A stretch of 64,000 nt of DNA from Imperialibacter sp963977595. GTDB lineage: Bacteria; Bacteroidota; Bacteroidia; Cytophagales; Cyclobacteriaceae. Positions 1 to 8,222 of the stretch are shown one piece after another (position 1 is the first letter of the stretch; the number at the start of each line of letters is the position of its first letter). Location: assembly GCF_048007035.1 (NCBI RefSeq), contig NZ_CP180355.1, positions 1,798,001 to 1,862,000 on the forward strand. Reading direction: 5' to 3'. The notes under the pieces were generated by a model, which saw only the letters and a list, made by a program, of their open reading frames with translations, was not told the DNA's origin and ran no database searches. The position numbers and the translations under genes were made by a program.

Positions 1-538
1 AGATGACTGCTTTCAAACCGCCCATGACAGTGTATACCACTGCTATCACCCCCATAACGAACAGTGCCGTCATGAGATCCAGGTCAACAAAAGTGGCCGA
101 GGCGAGTTTGGCACCAGCCAGCATCTGGGAACTCGTAAAACCTAGATAACCTATGGCAGAAATGATTCCTGCCAGCAAAGCCACCTTTTTGTTGTAGAAA
201 AGCCCGAAAATCTGGGGAAACGTATAAAGCCCCTCAAGCTTCGACATCTTGCTTACCTTGGGAATAAGCACCACGGCCGAAAGCCAGGCACCAATCAGGC
301 CCGTGAACAACATCCACGACCCTGAAATCCCCATTGTGAAGCCAAGACCGCCCAGGCCAATAGAAAAGCCACCGCCAACGTCGGTGGCCACCACACTAAG
401 GCCCACGTGCATGCTACCCATGGATCGCCCTCCTACGTAATAGTCGTCGTCACTTTTGTTTTGCCTGAGGAAGAAGAAACCTATCCCCAGCATGATCACC
501 ATGTAAATAAAGAAAATGAGTATGTCCAGCCAATGCAT
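1..538 (-). CDS. Sodium:solute symporter, N-terminal part (runs off window)
   Basis: Reading the minus strand from ATG at 538 gives about 179 residues starting MHWLDILIFFIYMVIMLGIG, continuous to the window edge, so the C-terminal part is missing. Several hydrophobic helices and the motif YYVGGRSMG after helix 1 are typical of the SSS (solute:sodium symporter) family, which drives uptake of sugars, amino acids or organic acids with Na+. The start lies 22 bases after the stop of the universal stress protein gene, so it is probably the last gene of the dps operon. The substrate cannot be told. Confidence 0.85.
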   Translation of the reverse strand, partial: MHWLDILIFFIYMVIMLGIGFFFLRQNKSDDDYYVGGRSMGSMHVGLSVVATDVGGGFSIGLGGLGFTMGISGSWMLFTGLIGAWLSAVVLIPKVSKMSKLEGLYTFPQIFGLFYNKKVALLAGIISAIGYLGFTSSQMLAGAKLASATFVDLDLMTALFVMGVIAVVYTVMGGLKAVI

Positions 539-560
539 TAAGTAGAATCCCTCGCTTTGT

Positions 561-1421
561 TTAGTTCATAGATACATTAACAGCCAACACGGCTGGCGAC
601 GGCGCTTTCACAACATCTTCTGTGATGCTGCCAAATAAAAAGCGTTCAAGGCCGGTCTTATCGTAGGTCTTCATCATGATGAGGTCAGCATCAACCTGCT
701 CGCTGAATTCAACTATGGCTTCGACCTCCTTATCATGGTGTGTGGCATTGACAAAGAACTTCTCAAAGCCCAGTTCAAGTGCTACCTTTTGCATTTTTGA
801 CTTTATTTCCTCGTCGTCTATCAAATCAGTGTGCACTACGTTGAGCAGGTGCACAGTTGAGTTAAATGAGTCAACCCAGTGACTGATGAAATCGGCCTCA
901 GTGGGAAGAAACCTGCTGACGTCGGTAGGCAGCACAATATTTTTGAATGATTCAGGCAGTACCGAACCCTCCAATGCCAGCACTGGCATATCTGTATGCC
1001 TGATAATTCGCTGAACAACTGAGCCGGTCAAAGGATTGCTTCCCTTGAAAGCCTCTTTATGTATCACCAGCAACGATGGATCGTTTTCATGCATAAATTC
1101 CTTGATCCCTGCCTCAGGCGACTCCTCAATCTGATGAAAATGAATATCTCTGTGCAAGGCATTCATCTCTTCCAACACCCTCAGAAACTCATCCATTCCC
1201 TCAAATTTCTGCTCAGTTTTCACCAGCTGGGGAATTGCAGCCCCATTGCCTCCCATCAAGCCAACGTTCGGCAAAAAAGCAGCATTTTCAATCGGTTTGA
1301 ATTGTATTACTTCTATTCGCATCCCCAATGTTTTGCCAATCTTGAGGGCGGCTTTCAATGCCATTTTTGATTCCGGCTGAAAATCAAACGGCACCATTAT
1401 ATAATTTTCCTTTCTTTTCAT
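561..1421 (-). CDS. Universal stress protein, tandem UspA domains
   Basis: 286 residues, the length expected for two fused UspA domains (about 5-150 and 155-285). Each ends with a nucleotide-binding-like stretch: GSNPLTGSVVQRI in the first and TGLERFLFGSITEDVV in the second, the latter matching the G-2x-G-9x-G(S/T) pattern of ATP-binding Usps. A cytoplasmic stress-survival role is inferred from the family. It is the third gene of a minus-strand operon after dps and an ArsC-fold protein, which fits a general stress or starvation response. Confidence 0.9.
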   Translation of the reverse strand: MKRKENYIMVPFDFQPESKMALKAALKIGKTLGMRIEVIQFKPIENAAFLPNVGLMGGNGAAIPQLVKTEQKFEGMDEFLRVLEEMNALHRDIHFHQIEESPEAGIKEFMHENDPSLLVIHKEAFKGSNPLTGSVVQRIIRHTDMPVLALEGSVLPESFKNIVLPTDVSRFLPTEADFISHWVDSFNSTVHLLNVVHTDLIDDEEIKSKMQKVALELGFEKFFVNATHHDKEVEAIVEFSEQVDADLIMMKTYDKTGLERFLFGSITEDVVKAPSPAVLAVNVSMN

Positions 1422-1431
1422 GGATCGTTTT

Positions 1432-1824
1432 TTACGTTACAGAATGGTTCTTTGCTGACGGTGAAAATAGCTGATCAATCGCCTCCAGGTCGCCATAGTC
1501 TTCGATATATTTGACACATTCAGAAGTCACCACAATCGGCGTCTTGAGTAATTCCGGATTCTTGTTGATCAACTTTAATGTACCCTCCGTGTCAGAAATT
1601 TTGTACCCCTCAATAATCCTCGGGTCGATAAGGTCGCTAACATCCACCGTCATATCAGAGGCAAGGCTTGCAAAATGAGTCGACGTGAGTTTTTCCGCAT
1701 CAATGTCTATTTTTTTTAGCTTGACATTAAGCGCTTCTGCCCTTGCCAGTAGTTTCCGGTCTCGCACCTTTGCACGGCTATAGATGAAAATGGCCACTCT
1801 TGAGTGCGTTTGCAAGCTACTCAT
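1432..1824 (-). CDS. ArsC/Spx-fold protein without redox cysteines
   Basis: 130 residues. The C-terminal half (VDVSDLIDPRIIEGY then LKLINKNPELLKTPIVV) resembles the end of arsenate reductase/Spx-like thioredoxin-fold proteins, where a similar segment leads to the cis-proline region. The N-terminal position where a CxxC or single catalytic Cys would sit (FIYSRAKVRDRK) has none; the only Cys is near residue 104. It is therefore unlikely to be an active arsenate reductase. Its ATG overlaps the dps stop codon (ATGA), so it is translationally coupled to dps. Its role is unknown; a stress-linked binding function is inference. Confidence 0.7.
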   Translation of the reverse strand: MSSLQTHSRVAIFIYSRAKVRDRKLLARAEALNVKLKKIDIDAEKLTSTHFASLASDMTVDVSDLIDPRIIEGYKISDTEGTLKLINKNPELLKTPIVVTSECVKYIEDYGDLEAIDQLFSPSAKNHSVT

Positions 1825-2351
1825 TTAACCTCCCATTTTTCGCTCAACCATGCACTAAGCATCCAATGGTGTTTTTCCAGCCCCTGAATATAGCTAGTGA
1901 GCATATCTTCCGTTCCGGTGTCATCACTTTCCTGAGCCGTGTGCACCACACTGTGCATGTCGGAAAGCAGGATTCTGATGTCGAGCAAAACTTCCACTAC
2001 CATTTCCCTGGCTGGAAGCTCCTTTCTAATTTCTTTGATTTCGGCATTTTCGATATACTCCCCCATCGTACTCATGGGCATTTGACCAAAAACCCGTATC
2101 CGCTCGGCGATGTCGTCAATGTGCCCTCTGGCCTCATCGTACAACTCTTCAAACTTCTCATGCAGCCTGAAAAAATCGTTACCTTTCACATTCCAATGAA
2201 AGTTCCTGAGCTTCTGATAATGCACTGAGTAATTAGCCAATAGCTGGTTAAGACCTTGGGTGATCTCTATGGTGTCGAGGGCAGAAAACCCTAGCTTCTT
2301 AAAGTCTTTCTTTTTCGAATTAGTATTCCTGGTTTTCTCTGCGGTAATCAT
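1821..2351 (-). CDS. dps: Dps-family DNA-protection ferritin
   Basis: 176 residues, usual Dps length. The segment LRNFHWNVKGNDFFRLHEKFEELYDEA carries the family's ferroxidase ligands (His in FHWN, then His/Asp/Glu about 12-16 residues later). The protein should assemble as a dodecamer that binds DNA and oxidises and stores iron using peroxide. It is the first gene of the minus-strand operon dps-ArsC fold-usp-symporter; an AT-rich stretch of nearly 300 bases upstream separates it from a divergent HTH gene. Confidence 0.93.
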   Translation of the reverse strand: MITAEKTRNTNSKKKDFKKLGFSALDTIEITQGLNQLLANYSVHYQKLRNFHWNVKGNDFFRLHEKFEELYDEARGHIDDIAERIRVFGQMPMSTMGEYIENAEIKEIRKELPAREMVVEVLLDIRILLSDMHSVVHTAQESDDTGTEDMLTSYIQGLEKHHWMLSAWLSEKWEVK

Positions 2352-2644
2352 GTCGTCTTCTTTTAAGTCAGAAAATTATTTTAATCATTTTGCCGGTTGA
2401 TCCATATCGAATGCCCGACACGGTGCTCCTGGCTGACTATGCCGCTAAGGAAAAAATTGACTAGAAGAAGTGTTAATAGGATTGATATATCTGTTAATTT
2501 GATGTTTTGTAAAATTCATAACACTAATATTAACGAGGGTTAATAGAAAATGTTTAATTTTTTTACATAAATTTACCCAAAAGTACACAATTGTTGTGAA
2601 AAACAACCGAGCAGCAAGTCAAAATGTAAATATTTTTTACAGAA

Positions 2645-3175
2645 ATGAAGTTTTTCGCTGATAACCTGAAATTTTTACGAAAGAAAGCTGGTCTGAGCCA
2701 GGAGCAGCTCGGCGAAAGGATTGCCCTCAATAGGGGTAATATTGCCAGTTACGAGAAAGGAACAGCAGAGCCCCGACTTGAGAACGTTCTCAAAATTGTA
2801 AAATTATTTAACATTGAGCTGTCTGATCTCCTTGAAAAAGACTTGTCGAACTCGGCGGCTATACAGGAAGAACTAGAAAAAATGGGCTTACCGAACGAAG
2901 CTGCCCCCATTCCGGCCGAGGAAGCAACAGCTCACCTGAAAGCAGAACTCATCGACAACAGGGCAAGGCTGGAGCGTTTTATGAGCCAATCGGACGACAT
3001 GCAGAAAATACTTGAGGGATTCAGACAGTTTCACAAGTTCAAAATGTCGAAATCAAGCGACATTTCCCGTGACGTTAAAAACATTGCCGACGACTATGAA
3101 AACTTGCTGGAGGTGATGGACGCCCTGCTGCTATCACATAAAGAGCTAATCAAATTCCTTGACGAGTCAAAATAA
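2645..3175 (+). CDS. XRE-type HTH transcriptional regulator
   Basis: 176 residues. Residues 5-65 form a Cro/C1-type helix-turn-helix (FLRKKAGLSQEQLGERIALN, then SYEKGTAEPRLENVLKIVKLF). The C-terminal 100 residues are charged and helical, probably a coiled dimerisation region. It is divergent from dps and stands before an ABC permease on the same strand. Targets are unknown; the AT-rich shared upstream region makes control of the dps operon possible, which is inference. Confidence 0.85.
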   Translation: MKFFADNLKFLRKKAGLSQEQLGERIALNRGNIASYEKGTAEPRLENVLKIVKLFNIELSDLLEKDLSNSAAIQEELEKMGLPNEAAPIPAEEATAHLKAELIDNRARLERFMSQSDDMQKILEGFRQFHKFKMSKSSDISRDVKNIADDYENLLEVMDALLLSHKELIKFLDESK

Positions 3176-3296
3176 TGTACGGGCTGTTCCATTTTGAAAC
3201 AGAGCAACACACCCTCCTTGGAATTAATTAATTGATTAGCAGCTACTTATAAAAATGGCATTTCCTTGGCCCTGGATTTTAGTAAAAAAAGTAGCT

Positions 3297-5684
3297 ATGA
3301 TCAGGAACTACCTTTTGATTGCTTACCGCAACCTTGTAAGAAATAAAACTTTCTCACTGCTAAACATTATTGGACTGGCTGTTGGCATCACAGCCGCCAT
3401 CACCATTGGGGCATTTATTATTGGTGAGCTCAAAGTTGATGCGTTTCAGCAGGAGGCCAGCAATACCTATTTGCTGCATTGGAAGGAAGACTTAAAGGGT
3501 GAGGGAAGCCGAAACGTGGGCCTGACCACCAAACAAGACGCTGAATTACTCAAAGGCCAGCTTGCTTCGGTCAGCGATGTCATCAATGTGCGCAACATTC
3601 GGTCTTCGGTGCAAGTGGGCGACCAAAAGTATTCCAGCGATGTGCTTATGGCAGAGAAGCACTTCTTTCAGTTTTTTGATTTCGAGCTCCTCAAAGGCGA
3701 CCCCGCCACAGCCCTCAACGATCCATCGTCCGTCATTCTAACAGAGACGCTTGCCAGCAAGTATTTTGGAAGCACGGATCCCATTGGCCAAACGCTCCGC
3801 CTGACAGGTGATTTTGACGTGCCATTGAAAGTCACTGGCATCATCAGGAATTACCCCGACAGCCACATGAAAATCAGTGCGATAGTGCCCTGGGAAATCA
3901 AAACCACCGACGGTCAACTCATTTCACAATGGTACAAGCTCTCAGTGTATACCTATATCAAAAGTGTCTTACCTGTCGACACAAGAACGCTGGAAAAGCA
4001 AATTGAAGCTGTATATGCCAAGGCCGACTATGAGCTTGTGAAGGATCACCCAAAGCTAATCTCCGTAGCTGACATTTATCTCCAGGCAGGCAATTTCGAT
4101 TTCATGGATGGCTTCCAGTTTGGCAGCCCATCGACCATAAAAACACTGGGGGTAATTGGCCTGTTGACCCTTCTGATGGCCTGCATCAATTTTATCAACG
4201 CCTCCACAGCACAATCGATGAAAAGAGCCAAAGAAGTGGGCGTCAGAAAAAGCATGGGTGCTTCATCGGCCCAGCTAAGGTGGCAGTTCTTGTTTGAGGC
4301 AGTCATTATCGTCGCACTGGCGTGGGGCATGGGCGCCACCCTTTCCGACATTGGCAAGCCTCTTTTTGCGGAGCTAACGGGTAGAAGCATCTACATCAGC
4401 ATTTGGCAGGAACAAAGTGGCATTATCCTGCTAGTCTCAGTGTTTGTCTTTACAGCCCTGTTCTCGGGCTTGTACCCGTCGCTGGTGATGTCGTCGTGGA
4501 GTCCGGTGGAGTCGCTAAAAGGCAAGTTATTAAAGGGCAAAGGAAGCCGAACTTTCAGGGAGCTGCTTATTTCTTTCCAGTTTGTAGTAACGGTGTGTCT
4601 CATTGCAGGCTCACTCCTCATTTACCGACAAAATCAGTTCATGCTGAGCAAAGACCTTGGCTTTGACAAAGAGCAGGTGGTGGTAATGCGGGTGAGTCAA
4701 AACTCAGCGATTTTCAAACAACAGCAAGCATTTCTGCAGGAGCTGGCCACCGTGCCCAATGTAGTAACAGCCTCCGCCGGCATGGACGCCCTTGGCGATG
4801 GCTACACCAACAACTCCTACTACGCCGTGCCCGAGGGTGGCAGTGTTAATGAGAGCGGTGTGATGTCCACCTACTTTACAGTCGACGACAAATTCAGCGA
4901 GGTATACAATATCGACGTGACCTCGGGAAGGTTTCTTGATACCAAATTTGCGTCCGACAGCACTGGTGTGGTGATCAACGAAACCCTCGCAGAAGGCCTC
5001 GGCTACGACGACCCCGTGGGCCGTACCGTTAAGATATGGGGAGACGACAGCCAGCCACTTCATATTGTTGGTGTACTAAAAGACTTTCATTTTCAATCGC
5101 TTCACAAACAAGTGCAACCCGCCCTCTGTATTCTCAACCGCATGAACGGCTGGAACATTGCCGCACGGCTCAGCGGAAACGACTACCCGGCTACGCTTGA
5201 CGCCATCAGGGAAAAGTGGGAAAGAATGGAATCAGAGGCAGCGTTTAATTACACCTTTCTCGATGAAGATTTTGCCCGCTTTTACAACGACGAGCAACGA
5301 CTTCTCAGTGCTATCAATTTCTTTTCGATACTGAGCATTCTGGTGGCCTGCATTGGCCTGTATGGACTTACCAGCTTTATGGTTCAACAACGCACCAAAG
5401 AAATTGGCATCCGTAAGGTGCTTGGTGCTTCCATTTCCGGCATCCTTGTTTTGCTTAATAGAAGGCTGTTGGTGATACTTGGGTTGTCGGTTCTTGTTGC
5501 CACACCTATCACTTTTGCTGCCATCGATGCCTGGCTATCGGCATTCGCTTACAAGGCGGGGATTAGTTGGTGGTCGTTTGGGGCAGCCGGGCTTCTGGTT
5601 GCAAGTGTCATTGTGCTGACCGTTTCTGTAATAAGCTTGAACGCAGCGAGGCGAAATCCCGTTAGAGTGCTTAGGTACGAGTAG
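3297..5684 (+). CDS. ABC transporter permease, MacB/FtsX type
   Basis: About 795 residues with two FtsX permease domains. The N-terminal helix after MIRNYLLIAYRNLVRNK is followed by a MacB-type periplasmic domain, then three helices from about residue 285, a second periplasmic domain, and three C-terminal helices ending NPVRVLRYE. The motif KEVGVRKSMGAS and its second copy KEIGIRKVLGAS mark the two FtsX cores. I chose the ATG at 3297 because relatives start there; an in-frame ATG at 3255 would add 14 residues. No ATPase gene is adjacent, as is common in Bacteroidota. Export of an unidentified substrate is inferred. Confidence 0.9.
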   Translation: MIRNYLLIAYRNLVRNKTFSLLNIIGLAVGITAAITIGAFIIGELKVDAFQQEASNTYLLHWKEDLKGEGSRNVGLTTKQDAELLKGQLASVSDVINVRNIRSSVQVGDQKYSSDVLMAEKHFFQFFDFELLKGDPATALNDPSSVILTETLASKYFGSTDPIGQTLRLTGDFDVPLKVTGIIRNYPDSHMKISAIVPWEIKTTDGQLISQWYKLSVYTYIKSVLPVDTRTLEKQIEAVYAKADYELVKDHPKLISVADIYLQAGNFDFMDGFQFGSPSTIKTLGVIGLLTLLMACINFINASTAQSMKRAKEVGVRKSMGASSAQLRWQFLFEAVIIVALAWGMGATLSDIGKPLFAELTGRSIYISIWQEQSGIILLVSVFVFTALFSGLYPSLVMSSWSPVESLKGKLLKGKGSRTFRELLISFQFVVTVCLIAGSLLIYRQNQFMLSKDLGFDKEQVVVMRVSQNSAIFKQQQAFLQELATVPNVVTASAGMDALGDGYTNNSYYAVPEGGSVNESGVMSTYFTVDDKFSEVYNIDVTSGRFLDTKFASDSTGVVINETLAEGLGYDDPVGRTVKIWGDDSQPLHIVGVLKDFHFQSLHKQVQPALCILNRMNGWNIAARLSGNDYPATLDAIREKWERMESEAAFNYTFLDEDFARFYNDEQRLLSAINFFSILSILVACIGLYGLTSFMVQQRTKEIGIRKVLGASISGILVLLNRRLLVILGLSVLVATPITFAAIDAWLSAFAYKAGISWWSFGAAGLLVASVIVLTVSVISLNAARRNPVRVLRYE

Positions 5685-5806
5685 CACATCCTGGCACCGT
5701 TGTGTACTATCTTGACGTTAGGCATATCCAAAAGCCAAAGAAACTTTTGAAAAAGTGCCTGAAAAGTGCCTGATTATTTGGATTGGGTAAAATTTATGAC
5801 GCAATC

Positions 5807-5838
5807 TTTGGATTTATAAAATCCCAACTTTAGCATTG
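5807..5838 (+). promoter_or_regulatory. Putative Bacteroidota promoter for the sulfite reductase leader
   Basis: TTTG at 5807-5810 and TAGCATTG at 5831-5838 are separated by 20 bases, close to the Bacteroidota pattern TTTG-N19/20-TAnnTTTG (one mismatch in the -7 box). Transcription would begin near 5845, just before the leader peptide and about 230 bases before the sulfite reductase start. Confidence 0.5.
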
Positions 5839-5856
5839 TATAAAATTACAAAGTAA

Positions 5857-5991
5857 GTGATTACGACTGCTACCCAATTTTTGATTAATGAAAAGGAGTT
5901 CGCCTCAAACAGGTGTGCTTGCTGGTTCTGGTGTTGTCCGGAAGCGGAAAGGCATTTAATTAGTGTGGTAGCAAATCGAAACAACGAGTAA
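5857..5991 (+). CDS. Cysteine-rich leader peptide (putative)
   Basis: A 44-codon reading frame from GTG 5857 to TAA 5989-5991. Codons 20-27 (5914-5937) read C-A-C-W-F-W-C-C: four Cys and two Trp in eight codons. It sits between a promoter and a strong intrinsic terminator ahead of a sulfite reductase operon, which is what a ribosome-sensing cysteine attenuator needs. The start is uncertain: GTG 5857 or TTG 5881 both keep the Cys run. A second frame from ATG 5888 (23 codons, stop 5957-5959) overlaps it and contains no Cys. Confidence 0.55.
   Translation: MITTATQFLINEKEFASNRCACWFWCCPEAERHLISVVANRNNE
5943..5953 (+). promoter_or_regulatory. Antiterminator arm (copy of the terminator 3' arm)
   Basis: AGCGGAAAGGC here is an exact copy of the 3' arm of the downstream terminator at 6035-6045. 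It can therefore pair with the terminator's 5' arm (GCCTTTCC, 6018-6025) and prevent the terminator from forming. It begins six bases after the last Cys codon of the leader peptide, so a ribosome stalled early in the Cys run would leave it free. Confidence 0.5.
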
Positions 5992-6014
5992 TAGCGCCAT
6001 CCAAAACATAAATG

Positions 6015-6058
6015 AAAGCCTTTCCAGCTACCAAAGCGGAAAGGCTTTTTTGTTTTTT
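6015..6058 (+). terminator. Attenuator: intrinsic terminator upstream of sulfite reductase
   Basis: AAAGCCTTTCC (6015-6025) pairs with GGAAAGGCTTT (6038-6048), an 11-bp stem followed by a T-rich run to 6058. It lies 20 bases before the sulfite reductase start and downstream of its promoter, so it must be conditional. The upstream sequence 5943-5953 competes for the 5' arm. Confidence 0.8.
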
Positions 6059-6077
6059 ATCCCAAGAAAATTCAGCC

Positions 6078-8201
6078 ATGCAAAGTTTCAGAAGTGAGTT
6101 AGAAGACATCAACAATCCGGTCATTGAGAAAGACATCATTGACCTGGCAGACAAAATTTCAAAATTCAGGAACCTGCAAATCGATGACGACAAGTTCCGT
6201 AGTGTGCGCCTTGCAAGGGGAGTGTACGGTCAACGACAGCCTGGCGTGCAAATGATCAGGATCAAGCTGCCCTATGGTAAAGTAACTACCCGGCAGCTGG
6301 TGCATATAGCCAATTTGTCGGATGAGTTCGCCAGCAGTACCCTGCACGCCACTACACGGCAGGACATTCAGATTCACTACGTGAGCCTCGACAGAACACC
6401 CGAACTTTGGGCAAAGCTTGAAAAAGAAAAAATCACACTTAGGGAGGCCTGCGGTAACACAGTAAGAAATGTAACCGGATCTGCCAAAGCGGGCATTGAC
6501 CCCAACGAGCCATTTGATATCACACCTTACGCACAGGCAACATTTGAGTACTTTCTGCGCAACCCTATTTGCCAGGAAATGGGCAGAAAGTTTAAGATTT
6601 CTTTCTCCTCTTCAGATGAGGATTCCGCCTTCTCTTTCATACACGATATTGGGTTCATTGCCAAAGTGAAGCAGGTTAACGGAAAAGAGGTTAGAGGTTT
6701 TAAGGTGGTTGTGGGAGGCGGCCTTGGTGCACAACCGATGCTCGCCCAGGTAGCCTATGAGTTCATGGAGGAAGATCAAATCATTCCGTTTACCGAGTCG
6801 CTCTTGCGGGTTTTCGATAGATATGGTGAAAGGGCTCGTCGTCAAAAAGCACGCATGAAGTTTTTGATGGCTGAAATAGGGTTGCAGGGCTTACTTGATC
6901 TGGCTAAAGCTGAATATCCGGCGCTCAAACACAAGACGTTTCGTATTGATACCACATCAGTGCAGCAGCCTGAACCGCAGCCAGCGGGAAAGGTATATCC
7001 AGAAGTAAGCATCGACAATGAAGCTCGGTATCAGCTATGGCTGCAAACCAACGTTTTTCCTCAAAAGCAAAAAGGCTTCTTCGCTATTGGGCTTAAAACC
7101 CAACTTGGCAACCTGAGTTCCGACAAAGCAAGGGCGCTGGCAGAGGTTGTAAGGGAATTTGCAGCGGATGAACTTAGAATTACTGTTACTCAAGGCTATA
7201 TGCTCAAGTTTGTGAGGGAAGAAGCGCTTCGGGGTCTTTACGTGGCATTGGACAAGCTGGGGCTGGCCAATCCCGGTTTCGAATCGACTGCTGACGTAGC
7301 TGCCTGCCCAGGTACCGACACTTGTAACCTGGGAATTTCCAGCAGCTATGGTATCGCTGTGGAGTTGGAAAGAGTGATGACGGAAGAATTTCCCGACCTG
7401 GTTAAAAACAGCGACATCAGCATTAAAATCAGCGGCTGCCCCAACTCTTGCGGGCAACATGGCATTGCTGGCATAGGCTTCCACGGCAGCTCTCAGAAAA
7501 AAGACGGGCTGGTTCTCCCTGCCCTGCAAGTGCTTCTTGGTGGCGGAGTTGACGCCGACGGCAATGGCCGTATTGCTAACAAAGTGATCAAAATCCCCAG
7601 CAAAAGAGGTCCCGAAGCGTTGAGAGTCTTGCTTGCCGACTATGACGAAAATGGTAACGAAGGTGAGTACTACAAAGATTATTTCGCCCGACAAGGCGAC
7701 AGGTACTTCTATACTTTGCTGAAGCCACTGACTTCACTGGACGATCTCTCAGATTCTGATTTTGTGGACTGGGGCGAAGAACAAAATTTCAAAGTGGAAA
7801 CAGCTGTTGGAGAGTGCGCCGGGGTGATCATTGACCTGGTGGCTACGCTGTTCTACGACTCGGAAGAAAAGCTGGACTGGGCGAAGGAAGCCTTTGCCGA
7901 AGGCCGCTGGGCAGACTCGCTTTATCATAGCTACAATGTGTTTGTGACTTCGGCCAAGGCGTTGTTGCTTTCTGAAGATGTTAAAAACAATACGCAGATA
8001 GCCATCATCAGAGATTTTGACAGGATTTTTGTTGAAAAAGGTGAGTTCTCCTTCCCGGAAGGCAGCTTCGAAGCCCACATCACCAAAATAAGCAGTAACG
8101 AACCGACGGAAGCGTTCGCCAGCACATTTAAGGAGGAAGCAGCAGCATTTATTGAGAAAGTAAAAGCTACCCGTACCAAGCAGCTCATTGCATCCAATTA
8201 A
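6078..8201 (+). CDS. Sulfite reductase hemoprotein (ferredoxin-type) with HEPN-like C-terminal extension
   Basis: About 707 residues from ATG 6078; an in-frame ATG at 6012 lies inside the terminator hairpin and is rejected. Two ferredoxin-like half domains and two siroheme/4Fe-4S domains are arranged as in assimilatory sulfite/nitrite reductases. Cluster ligands are Cys410-x5-Cys416 (ACPGTDTCNLG) and Cys454-x3-Cys458 (GCPNSCGQH). After about residue 540 a further 160 residues (AKEAFAEGRWADSLYHSYNV, then SAKALLL) resemble a HEPN helical domain. The enzyme should reduce sulfite to sulfide for cysteine synthesis. The next two genes make siroheme, supporting the assignment; nitrite as substrate is not excluded. 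Confidence 0.88.
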   Translation: MQSFRSELEDINNPVIEKDIIDLADKISKFRNLQIDDDKFRSVRLARGVYGQRQPGVQMIRIKLPYGKVTTRQLVHIANLSDEFASSTLHATTRQDIQIHYVSLDRTPELWAKLEKEKITLREACGNTVRNVTGSAKAGIDPNEPFDITPYAQATFEYFLRNPICQEMGRKFKISFSSSDEDSAFSFIHDIGFIAKVKQVNGKEVRGFKVVVGGGLGAQPMLAQVAYEFMEEDQIIPFTESLLRVFDRYGERARRQKARMKFLMAEIGLQGLLDLAKAEYPALKHKTFRIDTTSVQQPEPQPAGKVYPEVSIDNEARYQLWLQTNVFPQKQKGFFAIGLKTQLGNLSSDKARALAEVVREFAADELRITVTQGYMLKFVREEALRGLYVALDKLGLANPGFESTADVAACPGTDTCNLGISSSYGIAVELERVMTEEFPDLVKNSDISIKISGCPNSCGQHGIAGIGFHGSSQKKDGLVLPALQVLLGGGVDADGNGRIANKVIKIPSKRGPEALRVLLADYDENGNEGEYYKDYFARQGDRYFYTLLKPLTSLDDLSDSDFVDWGEEQNFKVETAVGECAGVIIDLVATLFYDSEEKLDWAKEAFAEGRWADSLYHSYNVFVTSAKALLLSEDVKNNTQIAIIRDFDRIFVEKGEFSFPEGSFEAHITKISSNEPTEAFASTFKEEAAAFIEKVKATRTKQLIASN

Positions 8202-8222
8202 TCTTTCAACCAGCAACTGACA

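Noticed and set aside
1432..1824. Active arsenate reductase
   Set aside because: No catalytic Cys at the N-terminal active-site position.
5888..5959. Alternative 23-codon leader starting at ATG 5888
   Set aside because: It contains no Cys and no run of regulated codons. It is noted as a possible competing start but the overlapping Cys frame fits the operon.
5845..6060. SAM-I (S-box) or cobalamin riboswitch upstream of sulfite reductase
   Set aside because: I could not find the conserved core sequences of either; the Cys-rich frame with competing arms explains the terminator better.
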